A stretch of 64,000 nucleotides of DNA from a virus. Location: positions 124,001 through 188,000 of IMG/VR virus record IMGVR_UViG_3300009703_004110, one strand, 5' to 3'. This document shows positions 27,660 to 33,839 of the stretch, piece after piece. The stretch's first letter is position 1; every line of letters begins with the position of its first letter. The notes beneath the pieces are model-generated. The model saw only the letters and a program-made list of their open reading frames with translations, searched no databases and had not been told where the DNA came from. Position numbers and translations under genes: made by a program.

Positions 27660-28583
27660 TTATATAACCCTCCTCGCCCTCAAGTGCCTAAGCCTAGTGA
27701 AGGCCGGCGCACCAGAAGTAAGATTCGTATAAGTACCATAGCCACGCGGACCAGGACGAATGCTATTCTTCATAAACTTTAGTCTTTCGCGATAAGAGGT
27801 AAGCCAATTATTGTAATTTGCCTGAAGAAAGTCGCCAAGCCGAGGAGGCTGATAACTAATTCCACCATCTGATATAGTGAAGTCTCTTCCTTTTTCTACT
27901 AGAGCCTGAGAGGCCATAGCGTAAATCATAGCGCCCTCTACTACGGCAGATGAGAATAGAGTCTTGATAATCTCATCAGCGAAGGTGTATGCTGTAAAGA
28001 ATGGTATCATATTAAATTCTGACAAAGCCATGCATAGAAAGCACACTAAGACTTCATCATCGAAAACATTACATTGTTCAGTTAATATCTCACCATATCC
28101 ATCTGTAACAAAAGCACCAAACTCATCACGAACAGGCTTAACACCTGTTGAACTAAGTCTTGACTTCAATAACTTAAGTAATAAGTTTAGAGTGGCAAGT
28201 TCTTCTTGAGTAAAATCAAAGACAACGTCATCACCAAGTGTGACCTGGCCGGGACCAGTATCTGCGGTCAGCACATCATCCGGACTTACTACCACGAAAG
28301 AGAAAGTGGCGTCAAATGGGGCCGTCTCTATTTCGGCCTCCCAGGTGTCCGCCCACTCGCCTTCTTCTGCAAATGACCCTACGGTATAGGAGTATTTGTA
28401 AAGGCCGGTGCTAACCCTGCTAACACCGGTAGAAGTGGACGCAACAAAGACGGAGCCGTTTGGATCAGCAATTTCAATCGCAGGTGTGCTATCGGCATCT
28501 ACTTCGTTGCCATCAGCATCATAAAACTGAATTTGGAGGACAAGTTCTTGTCCTTTTACTGCTGAGTCTCTGTCGTTTGCCAT
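27660..28583 (-). CDS. Structural protein with N-terminal Ig-like domain (307 aa)
   Basis: Residues 1-110 form a beta-sandwich-like domain (LVLQIQFYDADGNEVDADS and GLYKYSYTVGSF are typical strands). The rest is mostly helical, with an aromatic, conserved-looking C-terminus (LQANYNNWLTSYRERLKF, then a basic RLRHLRARRVI end). Its position between small genes and the tail fibre region suggests a virion protein, perhaps a head-tail connector or fibre base. No catalytic motif seen. Confidence 0.5.
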   Translation of the reverse strand: MANDRDSAVKGQELVLQIQFYDADGNEVDADSTPAIEIADPNGSVFVASTSTGVSRVSTGLYKYSYTVGSFAEEGEWADTWEAEIETAPFDATFSFVVVSPDDVLTADTGPGQVTLGDDVVFDFTQEELATLNLLLKLLKSRLSSTGVKPVRDEFGAFVTDGYGEILTEQCNVFDDEVLVCFLCMALSEFNMIPFFTAYTFADEIIKTLFSSAVVEGAMIYAMASQALVEKGRDFTISDGGISYQPPRLGDFLQANYNNWLTSYRERLKFMKNSIRPGPRGYGTYTNLTSGAPAFTRLRHLRARRVI

Positions 28584-28595
28584 TGACTACTCTCC

Positions 28596-28820
28596 CTACT
28601 TTGTATAAAGAAGCTTCTTTATTAATCTAACTTGACTATCAAATTTAGAAAATTCTGAGTTTATATACTCCAAAGATAAAGATGCGGCTACAGCATCGGG
28701 GTCGCTCAAAATAAATTCAAATTTGCCACCCGGAAGCTTAACTGCTTTCTTTATATCAAGACCTCTCATCGACAAAAATGCAGCAAGAGAAAGATCAGAT
28801 GTAACATAACAATTATCCAT
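28596..28820 (-). CDS. DUF5659-like small protein (74 aa)
   Basis: The start TSDLSLAAFLSMRGLDIK, then GGKFEFIL, then a helix with a conserved Y (LEYINSEFSKFDSQV) and a C-terminal LIKKLLY helix match the pattern I recall for DUF5659, a short family of phage and bacterial proteins of unknown function. The match is from memory of the family consensus and should be searched. The gene sits alone with its own ribosome site. Confidence 0.5.
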   Translation of the reverse strand: MDNCYVTSDLSLAAFLSMRGLDIKKAVKLPGGKFEFILSDPDAVAASLSLEYINSEFSKFDSQVRLIKKLLYTK

Positions 28821-28853
28821 AGTTGACTCACTTATCGATAATTAATTAATAGA

Positions 28854-29309
28854 TTACTTTTTACGATGAGCGGCACACAAAGTGCCCTTTTTCGGAGCTT
28901 GACGTTTACATCGCTGACCATTAGTCTTTACAAATAAACATCTTTTAAACTCAGGAGGCGCCTTAACCTCTTCATAATCTTCCATTACAACCGGATTAAA
29001 CTTTGGTTCAGACTCTTCCTCCATCACTATAAATCCATGAGATTCGTCCTTTTTCTCTGTAATGTTTGTAACATCACCTGAGGTAGTAGTACCATAAATT
29101 GCGGCGCGCCTCTCCTGCTCGTTGGAGGCCTCTAACTCATCTAAATCTTTTTGAAACTCAAAGAAGCTTTCATACGCCACATCATATTCATCTGCATCAT
29201 CTGGAACATGGTGCTCTCCACGTCGTCCAATATCATGAGGAGATGGGGCTTTACGAATTGGCGTACCTTTAATTAGATGACTTCTTTTCTTCAGCTTGCT
29301 CTTTAGCAT
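28854..29309 (-). CDS. Hypothetical protein with C-terminal zinc-binding motif (about 151 aa)
   Basis: The C-terminal 30 residues read RCLFVKTNGQRCKRQAP then GTLCAAHRKK, a C-x9-C-x9-C-x2-H arrangement typical of small zinc-binding tails in phage and bacterial proteins. The middle is acidic and disordered. Start chosen at 29309 (MLKSKLKK): an AGGAGG site lies six bases before this ATG, whereas the ATG just upstream is only three away. It overlaps the upstream lysine-rich gene by 41 bases. Confidence 0.55.
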   Translation of the reverse strand: MLKSKLKKRSHLIKGTPIRKAPSPHDIGRRGEHHVPDDADEYDVAYESFFEFQKDLDELEASNEQERRAAIYGTTTSGDVTNITEKKDESHGFIVMEEESEPKFNPVVMEDYEEVKAPPEFKRCLFVKTNGQRCKRQAPKKGTLCAAHRKK

Positions 29310-29922
29310 CATCTTCCTCCTCAAAATACCTTGACAGAATCTCTTCTAAGGCGTCATGGATCTCATCCTCTAAATCCTCTGCCTCTTCTTTGTCTAGCTC
29401 TAGATCGAATGGCAGGTTTACCCTTGCGCCGACTTCATTATCCTTTATGAAGATATTAAAATGAGGGTCCGGAGTTTTGCACTCAGTATCTTCGTCATTA
29501 GTAGTGTGAAGAACTTCCTTCATCTGTTCGGCCATGTCATGAACCCTGTCAGATGCGTCGGGAAGCTCTAAAAGTTTAAGAGCAATCGCGAGTTTGGTAA
29601 GGTCACTAAAGAGAGAAGACTTCTTTTTCTTCTTCTTCTTCTTCTTTTTATCTTTCCACTTGACCTTCTTTTCCCACTTCTTAACTTTCTTTTTTGTTTC
29701 CTCTTTGTCAGTGGAAACGTGAGATTCTTCTAGATTTTTGTTTTGGTTCAATACGCCCCATGCCTTTGCATAAGCTCTCGCATCGCTTTCGCCAGCATCC
29801 TTAGCGCCCTCAAAGACAGCCATAAATTGGCGGTACTCTTTGGCGCCAGCACCTGGATGACGCTTCTTGACTTTCTTTTTAATATCAGCAGGAACTGATT
29901 TTTTCTTTGCCGTAATCAGCAT
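29269..29922 (-). CDS. ChaB-like N-terminus, poly-lysine and acidic protein (217 aa)
   Basis: Residues about 10-58 (VPADIKKKVKKRHPGAGA, then a YRQFMAVFEGAKDAG helix and YAKAWGVLNQ) resemble the short helical ChaB fold found in phages and bacteria, with its A-W near the end. Then follows a strongly basic stretch that ends in ten consecutive lysines (about residues 92-101), a hydrophobic helix, and a C-terminal acidic domain (KEEAEDLEDEIHDALEEIL). The lysine tract is encoded by AAG/AAA repeats. It follows a terminator and so begins a new transcript region. DNA binding by the basic half is plausible, not proven. Confidence 0.5.
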   Translation of the reverse strand: MLITAKKKSVPADIKKKVKKRHPGAGAKEYRQFMAVFEGAKDAGESDARAYAKAWGVLNQNKNLEESHVSTDKEETKKKVKKWEKKVKWKDKKKKKKKKKKSSLFSDLTKLAIALKLLELPDASDRVHDMAEQMKEVLHTTNDEDTECKTPDPHFNIFIKDNEVGARVNLPFDLELDKEEAEDLEDEIHDALEEILSRYFEEEDDAKEQAEEKKSSN

Positions 29923-29940
29923 CTTAAAACTCCATTAAAA

Positions 29941-29970
29941 AAGCCGCAGATCTAATGGGATCTGCAGCTT
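29941..29970 (-). terminator. Rho-independent terminator closing the small-gene island
   Basis: Arms AAGCCGCAGATC (29941-29952) and GATCTGCAGCTT (29959-29970) pair with one mismatch and a six-base loop; on the minus strand they are followed by TTTTTT. It ends transcription from the 30-34.7 kb small-gene island. Confidence 0.85.
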
Positions 29971-30020
29971 TAAGACTTTCCCATCTAATTAGGAGCGTCA
30001 ATATTAATATAGTTTAATCA

Positions 30021-30036
30021 CATATGCGCGCGCGCG
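30021..30036. repeat. Alternating purine-pyrimidine (CG) tract
   Basis: Sixteen bases of strict alternation, CATATGCGCGCGCGCG, in an otherwise AT-rich gap between the cysteine-rich micro-gene and the terminator. Such tracts can adopt Z-DNA and are slippage-prone. No gene or promoter was found in the surrounding 100 bases. Confidence 0.6.
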
Positions 30037-30072
30037 GCTCTAACTACATTATCTAGTTCAATTTTTTTCCAT

Positions 30073-30174
30073 TTATTCCTCGCATTCACACCTGACGCAA
30101 TCACAGCAGCTAGTAACACAAACGCACTCTCTGCAGATTGCACATAGCTCGCAACATTCACATTTATTTTCCAT
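30073..30174 (-). CDS. Metallothionein-like cysteine-rich micropeptide (33 aa)
   Basis: An ATG at 30174 follows an excellent AGGAGG site seven bases away and opens a 33-codon frame ending in TAA. The peptide has 12 cysteines in 33 residues: MENKCECCELCAICRE then CVCVTSCCDCVRCECEE. CxC, CC and CxxC spacings resemble metallothioneins, although no known family was recognised. The remaining residues are mostly acidic. It should bind soft metals such as Zn, Cu or Cd if reduced. It is the last gene of the small-gene island before the terminator. Too short for ordinary gene callers. Confidence 0.75.
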   Translation of the reverse strand: MENKCECCELCAICRECVCVTSCCDCVRCECEE

Positions 30175-30201
30175 AATAACCTCCTATAAAGTAGCTAATT
30201 A

Positions 30202-30570
30202 TTAGTTGGTTATATTCATCTTCGATATGCCTTTTGGATTCATAACGCCTATGCCAATTTTTTCAGTTACAGACCATGAAAGTCCCGTCCTTGGTAATAA
30301 AGCAGGAAAAGAATCAAAGTTATATACGCACCATTCCTTTAAAACATCTGGAAGATCATCAAATATCTCCTCCAGAGGGCATGGTGTTGATGTGGCAATA
30401 AGCTTTCCATTACGAATACTTTTCTGCTGTTTAATTTTATAACAATTAACTTTATAATCATATATTCCATAGTATACGAATTCAAATTCGCCATTAGAAA
30501 ATTTACCACTACTAACTTCTTTAAAGCCAGCAGCTTTCAATATTCTTTCAAATTCATTACAGTCTTCCAT
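30202..30570 (-). CDS. Small-island family protein fused to a capsid-like C-terminal motif (122 aa)
   Basis: The N-terminal 90 residues fit the small-gene family of this island: a helix ending in GF (FERILKAAGFKEV), beta strands, then IFDDLPDVLKEWCVYNFDSF. The last 30 residues are different: LSWSVTEKIGIGVMNPKG closely matches LGWVVSEIIGIGIVNPRG from the C-terminus of the major capsid protein 4.3 kb upstream. The DNA under the two motifs has diverged, so the copy is old. It starts with a TAATG overlap to its neighbour. It may be a remnant of a capsid gene end carried along by the island, or a protein that interacts with the capsid. Confidence 0.7.
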   Translation of the reverse strand: MEDCNEFERILKAAGFKEVSSGKFSNGEFEFVYYGIYDYKVNCYKIKQQKSIRNGKLIATSTPCPLEEIFDDLPDVLKEWCVYNFDSFPALLPRTGLSWSVTEKIGIGVMNPKGISKMNITN

Positions 30571-30953
30571 TAGGCAAACCTCAATCTTTCGTATTCTGCT
30601 TTCTCTGTGGCATTAGCACGTTTTGCCTCAGCAGCATTAACAAGTCTTTTACGTTCTCTAGCAAGGTCCTGCATGTTAAATAATGTTGTATCTCTTATTT
30701 CATATACAGTTAATTGGTCATATGCGTGTTCGTTATAACTCTCAGGTAAGTGTCCGGCATATTTGCTATCCCAATACATTTCCTCATAATCGTCATCATT
30801 ATAGTCAAGATCGTTAACAAATAAAAGTTCTTTTTTAATTCTTGCAACAAGCTCCTCCATCGAATCAGCATATTCTGTCCAGGTTTTTACTCCGCAGCCA
30901 ATAGTGTAATCACATCCGCTGCCTTGCTCGGCTATAACTAAAAAGGTCTTCAT
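30570..30953 (-). CDS. Hypothetical acidic small-island protein (127 aa)
   Basis: A beta strand start (MKTFLVIAEQGSGCDYTIGCG) is followed by a helix (YADSMEELVARIKKEL), an acidic stretch DYNDDDYEEMYWDS and a C-terminal basic, alanine-rich helix. The YNxELF motif of most neighbours is absent, so it is not assigned to that family. Coupled by ATGA to the upstream gene and TAATG to the next. Function unknown. Confidence 0.6.
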   Translation of the reverse strand: MKTFLVIAEQGSGCDYTIGCGVKTWTEYADSMEELVARIKKELLFVNDLDYNDDDYEEMYWDSKYAGHLPESYNEHAYDQLTVYEIRDTTLFNMQDLARERKRLVNAAEAKRANATEKAEYERLRFA

Positions 30954-31213
30954 AATCTTATCTCTCCTTTACTTGTAGATACAAACATATCTAGATTACA
31001 TAATACAAATATCGCCTGATCTCTTCCAAGTTCCATTAGAAAATCATCAAGCTCAGTCTCTCCTATATCCTTAGGGTCAAGTCTACGTCGTTTATAAACC
31101 AATAGTTTATACCCATCGCTTACCATTTTTGGAACAAATCGCCACTTAAACTTATCTTTTCCAAGCTCTCGAAACAGCTCATCTTTAAAGCCTTGGCATT
31201 CAAATAAGGTCAT
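30950..31213 (-). CDS. Small-island family protein (about 87 aa)
   Basis: Start chosen at 31213 (MTLFECQGFKDELF) because a GGAG site lies seven bases upstream; the longer frame from 31240 has none. The protein shows the family outline: an N-terminal helix with QGF, basic beta strands (YKLLVYKRRR), and near the C-terminus FVLCNLDMF, a variant of the IIYNxELF motif. Its start lies inside the end of the upstream gene (14-base overlap). Function unknown. Confidence 0.55.
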   Translation of the reverse strand: MTLFECQGFKDELFRELGKDKFKWRFVPKMVSDGYKLLVYKRRRLDPKDIGETELDDFLMELGRDQAIFVLCNLDMFVSTSKGEIRL

Positions 31214-31445
31214 TAAATGGCTCCATATCATTATGGTCAAACATATCTAAATTATTAATCAAAATATCTTTAATCGAAACTGATAAATAATCATCATTTA
31301 ACATAGCTTCCAATAACATCTTGGTACTATTTGGGCTAGACCAGCATATTATTTGAACCTTGCTACCTATTTGCCCCATAAACATTTTTCGTCTAGCCAG
31401 GTAATCGTCTAATCCAAGCTTATTCATTTCTGATATTATTTTCAT
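31200..31445 (-). CDS. Small-island family protein (81 aa)
   Basis: Starts at 31445, one base over the stop of the upstream member (TGATG). The helix FISEMNKLGLDD-like start, strands (VQIICWSS) and the end SIKDILINNLDMFDHND fit the family motif with a nine-residue-plus extension after it. Function unknown; assigned to the island family by motif. Confidence 0.55.
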   Translation of the reverse strand: MKIISEMNKLGLDDYLARRKMFMGQIGSKVQIICWSSPNSTKMLLEAMLNDDYLSVSIKDILINNLDMFDHNDMEPFNDLI

Positions 31446-31816
31446 CAAAATAACTCCGCATTATAAATAATAAAGTCTTGCAACTCTATGGGTAAATCAT
31501 CAATAATCTGGTCAGTGCTTTGATAAATATAGTTACTATCTTTTGGATTCCATCTTGAAAATACGATTGTTTCATCTCTGTGCATAGAGACGCGCAACTC
31601 TTTTTTAAGCTCTGAGTCAGATACATCCAAACGAAAATCTTCAAAGTACTGAAGAGATTTAAAACCGCTTGATATAACTAAGGACCTAAATCTTGCAAAT
31701 TTATCAAACGGCAGTTTATAGCCATTAGAAATAATTAGATTAAGACTAACATAGTCGAGTCTAAAACCTAAGTCTATAGTGCACAAGGAATTATTTAATC
31801 CTCTAATTTTCTTCAT
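31445..31816 (-). CDS. Small-island family protein (123 aa)
   Basis: A clear member: FRSLVISSGFKSLQYF (helix then GF), strands ending in ETIVFSRWNP, and the C-terminus IIDDLPIELQDFIIYNAELF, which stops right at the motif. Its start overlaps the zinc-finger gene upstream by 14 bases. One of the best-preserved copies, useful as a reference for the family. No known domain recognised. Confidence 0.65.
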   Translation of the reverse strand: MKKIRGLNNSLCTIDLGFRLDYVSLNLIISNGYKLPFDKFARFRSLVISSGFKSLQYFEDFRLDVSDSELKKELRVSMHRDETIVFSRWNPKDSNYIYQSTDQIIDDLPIELQDFIIYNAELF

Positions 31817-32039
31817 AAATCTCGCGCTCTAATACATCGTTAATTAAAAGCTCAAGAGGACGCCTTATATACTCAGGCGGCTGTATTCTGGGCGATTGAT
31901 CGCTAGCCCGTATAAATTGGGTCTTACGCATAGAATCTAAACGACATTGCTTAGAGCAGTATGCTAGAGAGCACTCAGTCTTTTTTATATATATAAATGC
32001 TTTGCAGCAATGGGTACACATGGTTTTATGGGTTTTCAT
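31803..32039 (-). CDS. Small zinc-finger protein in the small-gene island (78 aa)
   Basis: Residues about 8-33 are a zinc finger: CTHCCKAFIYIKK, then CSLAYCSKQCR. This is the 'CxxC ... YCSxxC' type often seen in phage and homing-endonuclease-linked proteins. The rest (RRPLELLINDVLEREIYEEN) is helical and does not carry the IIYNxELF motif. ATGA overlap with the upstream gene. It could bind nucleic acid. Confidence 0.6.
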   Translation of the reverse strand: MKTHKTMCTHCCKAFIYIKKTECSLAYCSKQCRLDSMRKTQFIRASDQSPRIQPPEYIRRPLELLINDVLEREIYEEN

Positions 32040-32239
32040 ATAAACAGCTCCATATTGTGAATCATATAATTTTGAAACCTTTTTGGTATTCCAGGAAATT
32101 CCAGAATCTTTTCAGCAGAGATCGGATTAAATACATCCGAAATTAAAGACACAAAAATAATCTTTTTTTTGCCATCGACTCTCGCCATTGATATAAAATT
32201 TAGACTCAGCCATTCCGAAAATTCTTCTTCAATATTCAT
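32036..32239 (-). CDS. Small-island family protein (67 aa)
   Basis: One of the shortest members: an N-terminal EEEFSEWLSLNF helix, two strands (KKIIFVSLIS), then FPGIPKRFQNYMIHNMELFI at the end. Both ends use ATGA overlaps. The shortened middle suggests partial deletion or a minimal functional version. Confidence 0.6.
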   Translation of the reverse strand: MNIEEEFSEWLSLNFISMARVDGKKKIIFVSLISDVFNPISAEKILEFPGIPKRFQNYMIHNMELFI

Positions 32240-32532
32240 ATAAATAACCCTATATTATGAATGATGAGATCTTGAACATCAGGCGGAAACTCATTCATAT
32301 GTTCTGACACCTTTCTTAACTCATAATTAAGATAACCATCTATATTATTAGGATCTCTAATTTTATCTATTGATTCGTATACATATAATTTTTCCATACG
32401 AACAGAATAAACGATGCGCATTCTTAAGCCATCATTAAAAAATGCATGATTATGTCGATAGGTCTTTTGTACAAATCCTATCGAATTTAATATTCTTATT
32501 ATAGACGGAGGCACGGCATTTCCATAATTCAT
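32236..32532 (-). CDS. Small-island family protein (98 aa)
   Basis: Full outline: IIRILNSIGFVQKTYRHNH (helix, GF), strands (MRIVYSVRMEKLYVYES), acidic helix, then FPPDVQDLIIHNIGLFI at the C-terminus. Coupled by ATGA at both ends. The SIDKIRD segment after the strands recurs in the 123-residue member as STDQIID, a second family landmark. Confidence 0.65.
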   Translation of the reverse strand: MNYGNAVPPSIIRILNSIGFVQKTYRHNHAFFNDGLRMRIVYSVRMEKLYVYESIDKIRDPNNIDGYLNYELRKVSEHMNEFPPDVQDLIIHNIGLFI

Positions 32533-32834
32533 ATAAATAACTCCGCATTATAAATCACAAACTCTTGGACCTCTTCTGGCAAAAAAGCAAATAGGTCTCC
32601 GACGCTTTTACCCGGATAAGATTTCACAAATCCGCTACAATCAAGCTTTCCAAATGTAAGCTTAACATGATCGCCGCGCTCACGGAAAGATATTCTAATC
32701 TCCTTTTTAAAGGTATAGTCGTATCTGCTTCCAGAACGTGAACTTATTTCAAATCCTGAGCACATCATGACGCTGTGAAATTCATAAGCGGGAATAGTGG
32801 CGAGAATGTATTCTCCCGGGTATCTTCCTTTCAT
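32529..32834 (-). CDS. Small-island family protein (101 aa)
   Basis: Contains FHSVMMCSGFEISSRSGSR (helix, GF), basic strands (KKEIRISFRERGDHVKL) and the C-terminus FLPEEVQEFVIYNAELFI. Its ATG would overlap the stop of the frameshifted upstream member (ATGA) if that gene were intact. Function unknown; one of the clearest family members. Confidence 0.65.
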   Translation of the reverse strand: MKGRYPGEYILATIPAYEFHSVMMCSGFEISSRSGSRYDYTFKKEIRISFRERGDHVKLTFGKLDCSGFVKSYPGKSVGDLFAFLPEEVQEFVIYNAELFI

Positions 32835-33081
32835 ATAAGTAAATCCATATTATGAATCAAAGCATCCTTTACATATTGTGGGAAACGATTGCTTTCAAGG
32901 GCCTCTGATATATATCCCAAGTATAAACATATCTATATCCCGCCTCATCATCGCGACGCTCCTGTATATAGGTGCTTATAAAAAAATCGTCTACATCATT
33001 GCGACCACTATATATGACCATATTATTTTCTTTTAGATATTCACTTATTTCTGGTATATCGATATAATCTCTGACACTCAT
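32831..33081 (-). pseudogene. Frameshifted small-island family member (AT slip)
   Basis: The frame from 33081 (MSVRDYIDIPEISEYLKEN) gives a 70-residue product that ends without the family motif. In another frame the DNA continues as EALESNRFPQYVKDALIHNM then DLLI and a stop at 32831-32833, which is the ATGA overlap with the next gene seen elsewhere in the island. Removing one AT from the (AT)4 run near 32916-32925 restores a single frame. Either a decaying gene, a phase-variable one or a consensus error. A 78-base gap separates it from the gene upstream. Confidence 0.7.
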
Positions 33082-33159
33082 AAATTCCGCCTGCCTATCT
33101 AGGCTTTTCTATACAGTACCTGCGCGAACGATGGTGTGCAAATCTAGGAATGGAAAGAT

Positions 33160-33414
33160 TTACACAAACAGTTCCAAATTATGGATAATATAATCCTGGA
33201 TGGTTAACTCAAGATCGTTTAGTTTATCACCTATATCATAAAGAATATACTCCATTCTATCATTGTTCCAGATCCCATAATACCATTTTTTATAAGGATG
33301 ATTGCTCCAGTAATCACATATAATTTTTTCATCGCCATAACAATAGCATCCCTTTTGTCTGGATACAAAACCGCGCTTCTCTAGAAGATCGAAGAATTCA
33401 TTATATTCAATCAT
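33160..33414 (-). CDS. Small-island family protein (84 aa)
   Basis: Shows FFDLLEKRGFVSRQKGCYC (helix, GF), tyrosine/tryptophan-rich strands (KWYYGIWNNDRMEYI), DIGDKLND, and the end LTIQDYIIHNLELFV. The ATG overlaps the previous member's stop (ATGA). Like the others it is a small, soluble alpha/beta protein with no recognised domain. Confidence 0.65.
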   Translation of the reverse strand: MIEYNEFFDLLEKRGFVSRQKGCYCYGDEKIICDYWSNHPYKKWYYGIWNNDRMEYILYDIGDKLNDLELTIQDYIIHNLELFV

Positions 33415-33650
33415 ACAAACAACTCCATATTATATATGATATAATCTTTAACTTCTATAGGAAATTGATTAGAATTTAATACATAAGTTATAGAATGCCA
33501 CTCAATATGTTTTCCAGGCCTTTTAATCCCAATAGAATATTTACCATCTTCATCTGCAAAGCTGCTAGTTGCCAAACTACAGTCATACTGTCCAATGAAA
33601 TGACTTATAATTGCATAATAATTATTTGTATTATCATCAGGTATTGACAT
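33411..33650 (-). CDS. Small-island family protein (79 aa)
   Basis: Short member with strands around KYSIGIKRPGKHIEWHSITY and the end FPIEVKDYIIYNMELFV. The start ATG lies directly after the TAA of the amber-interrupted member. The N-terminal helix (NNYYAIISHFIGQYD) lacks the usual GF. Function unknown. Confidence 0.6.
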   Translation of the reverse strand: MSIPDDNTNNYYAIISHFIGQYDCSLATSSFADEDGKYSIGIKRPGKHIEWHSITYVLNSNQFPIEVKDYIIYNMELFV

Positions 33651-33839
33651 TTATTGGCCCTTTATTCTAATAAATAGATCCAAGTTATAAATAATAAAGC
33701 TGCGCGCAGGATCCGGAAGGTCTTCGCATTCTAAGAGTGCTTCGGCAGACCACCAGACTTTCTCGCAATCATCACTCTAAGTAACGTACTCCCATAAGTC
33801 CATATATCCATACACTTCTGTTAACTTTGGTTTATTCAT
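33651..33839 (-). pseudogene. Amber-interrupted small-island family member
   Basis: An ATG at 33839 overlaps the HNH stop (TAATG) and opens a 62-codon frame with one in-frame TAG at 33777-33779 (codon 21). The reading after it continues in the same frame as VWWSAEALLECEDLPDPARS then FIIYNLDLFIRIKGQ and stops at 33651-33653, directly before the next ATG. The motif and both junctions are intact, so a single nonsense mutation explains it. TAG is a normal stop elsewhere here (portal gene), so general recoding is unlikely. Confidence 0.7.

Noticed and set aside
29971-30072. Possible tRNA or small RNA in the gap by the alternating CG tract
   Set aside because: No cloverleaf or other stable structure could be drawn; only the terminator and the CG tract are convincing.
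33651-33839. Genome-wide TAG recoding as explanation of the amber in the island gene
   Set aside because: Several genes, for example the portal, end at TAG in the expected place, and other long genes lack in-frame TAG, so TAG is an ordinary stop here.
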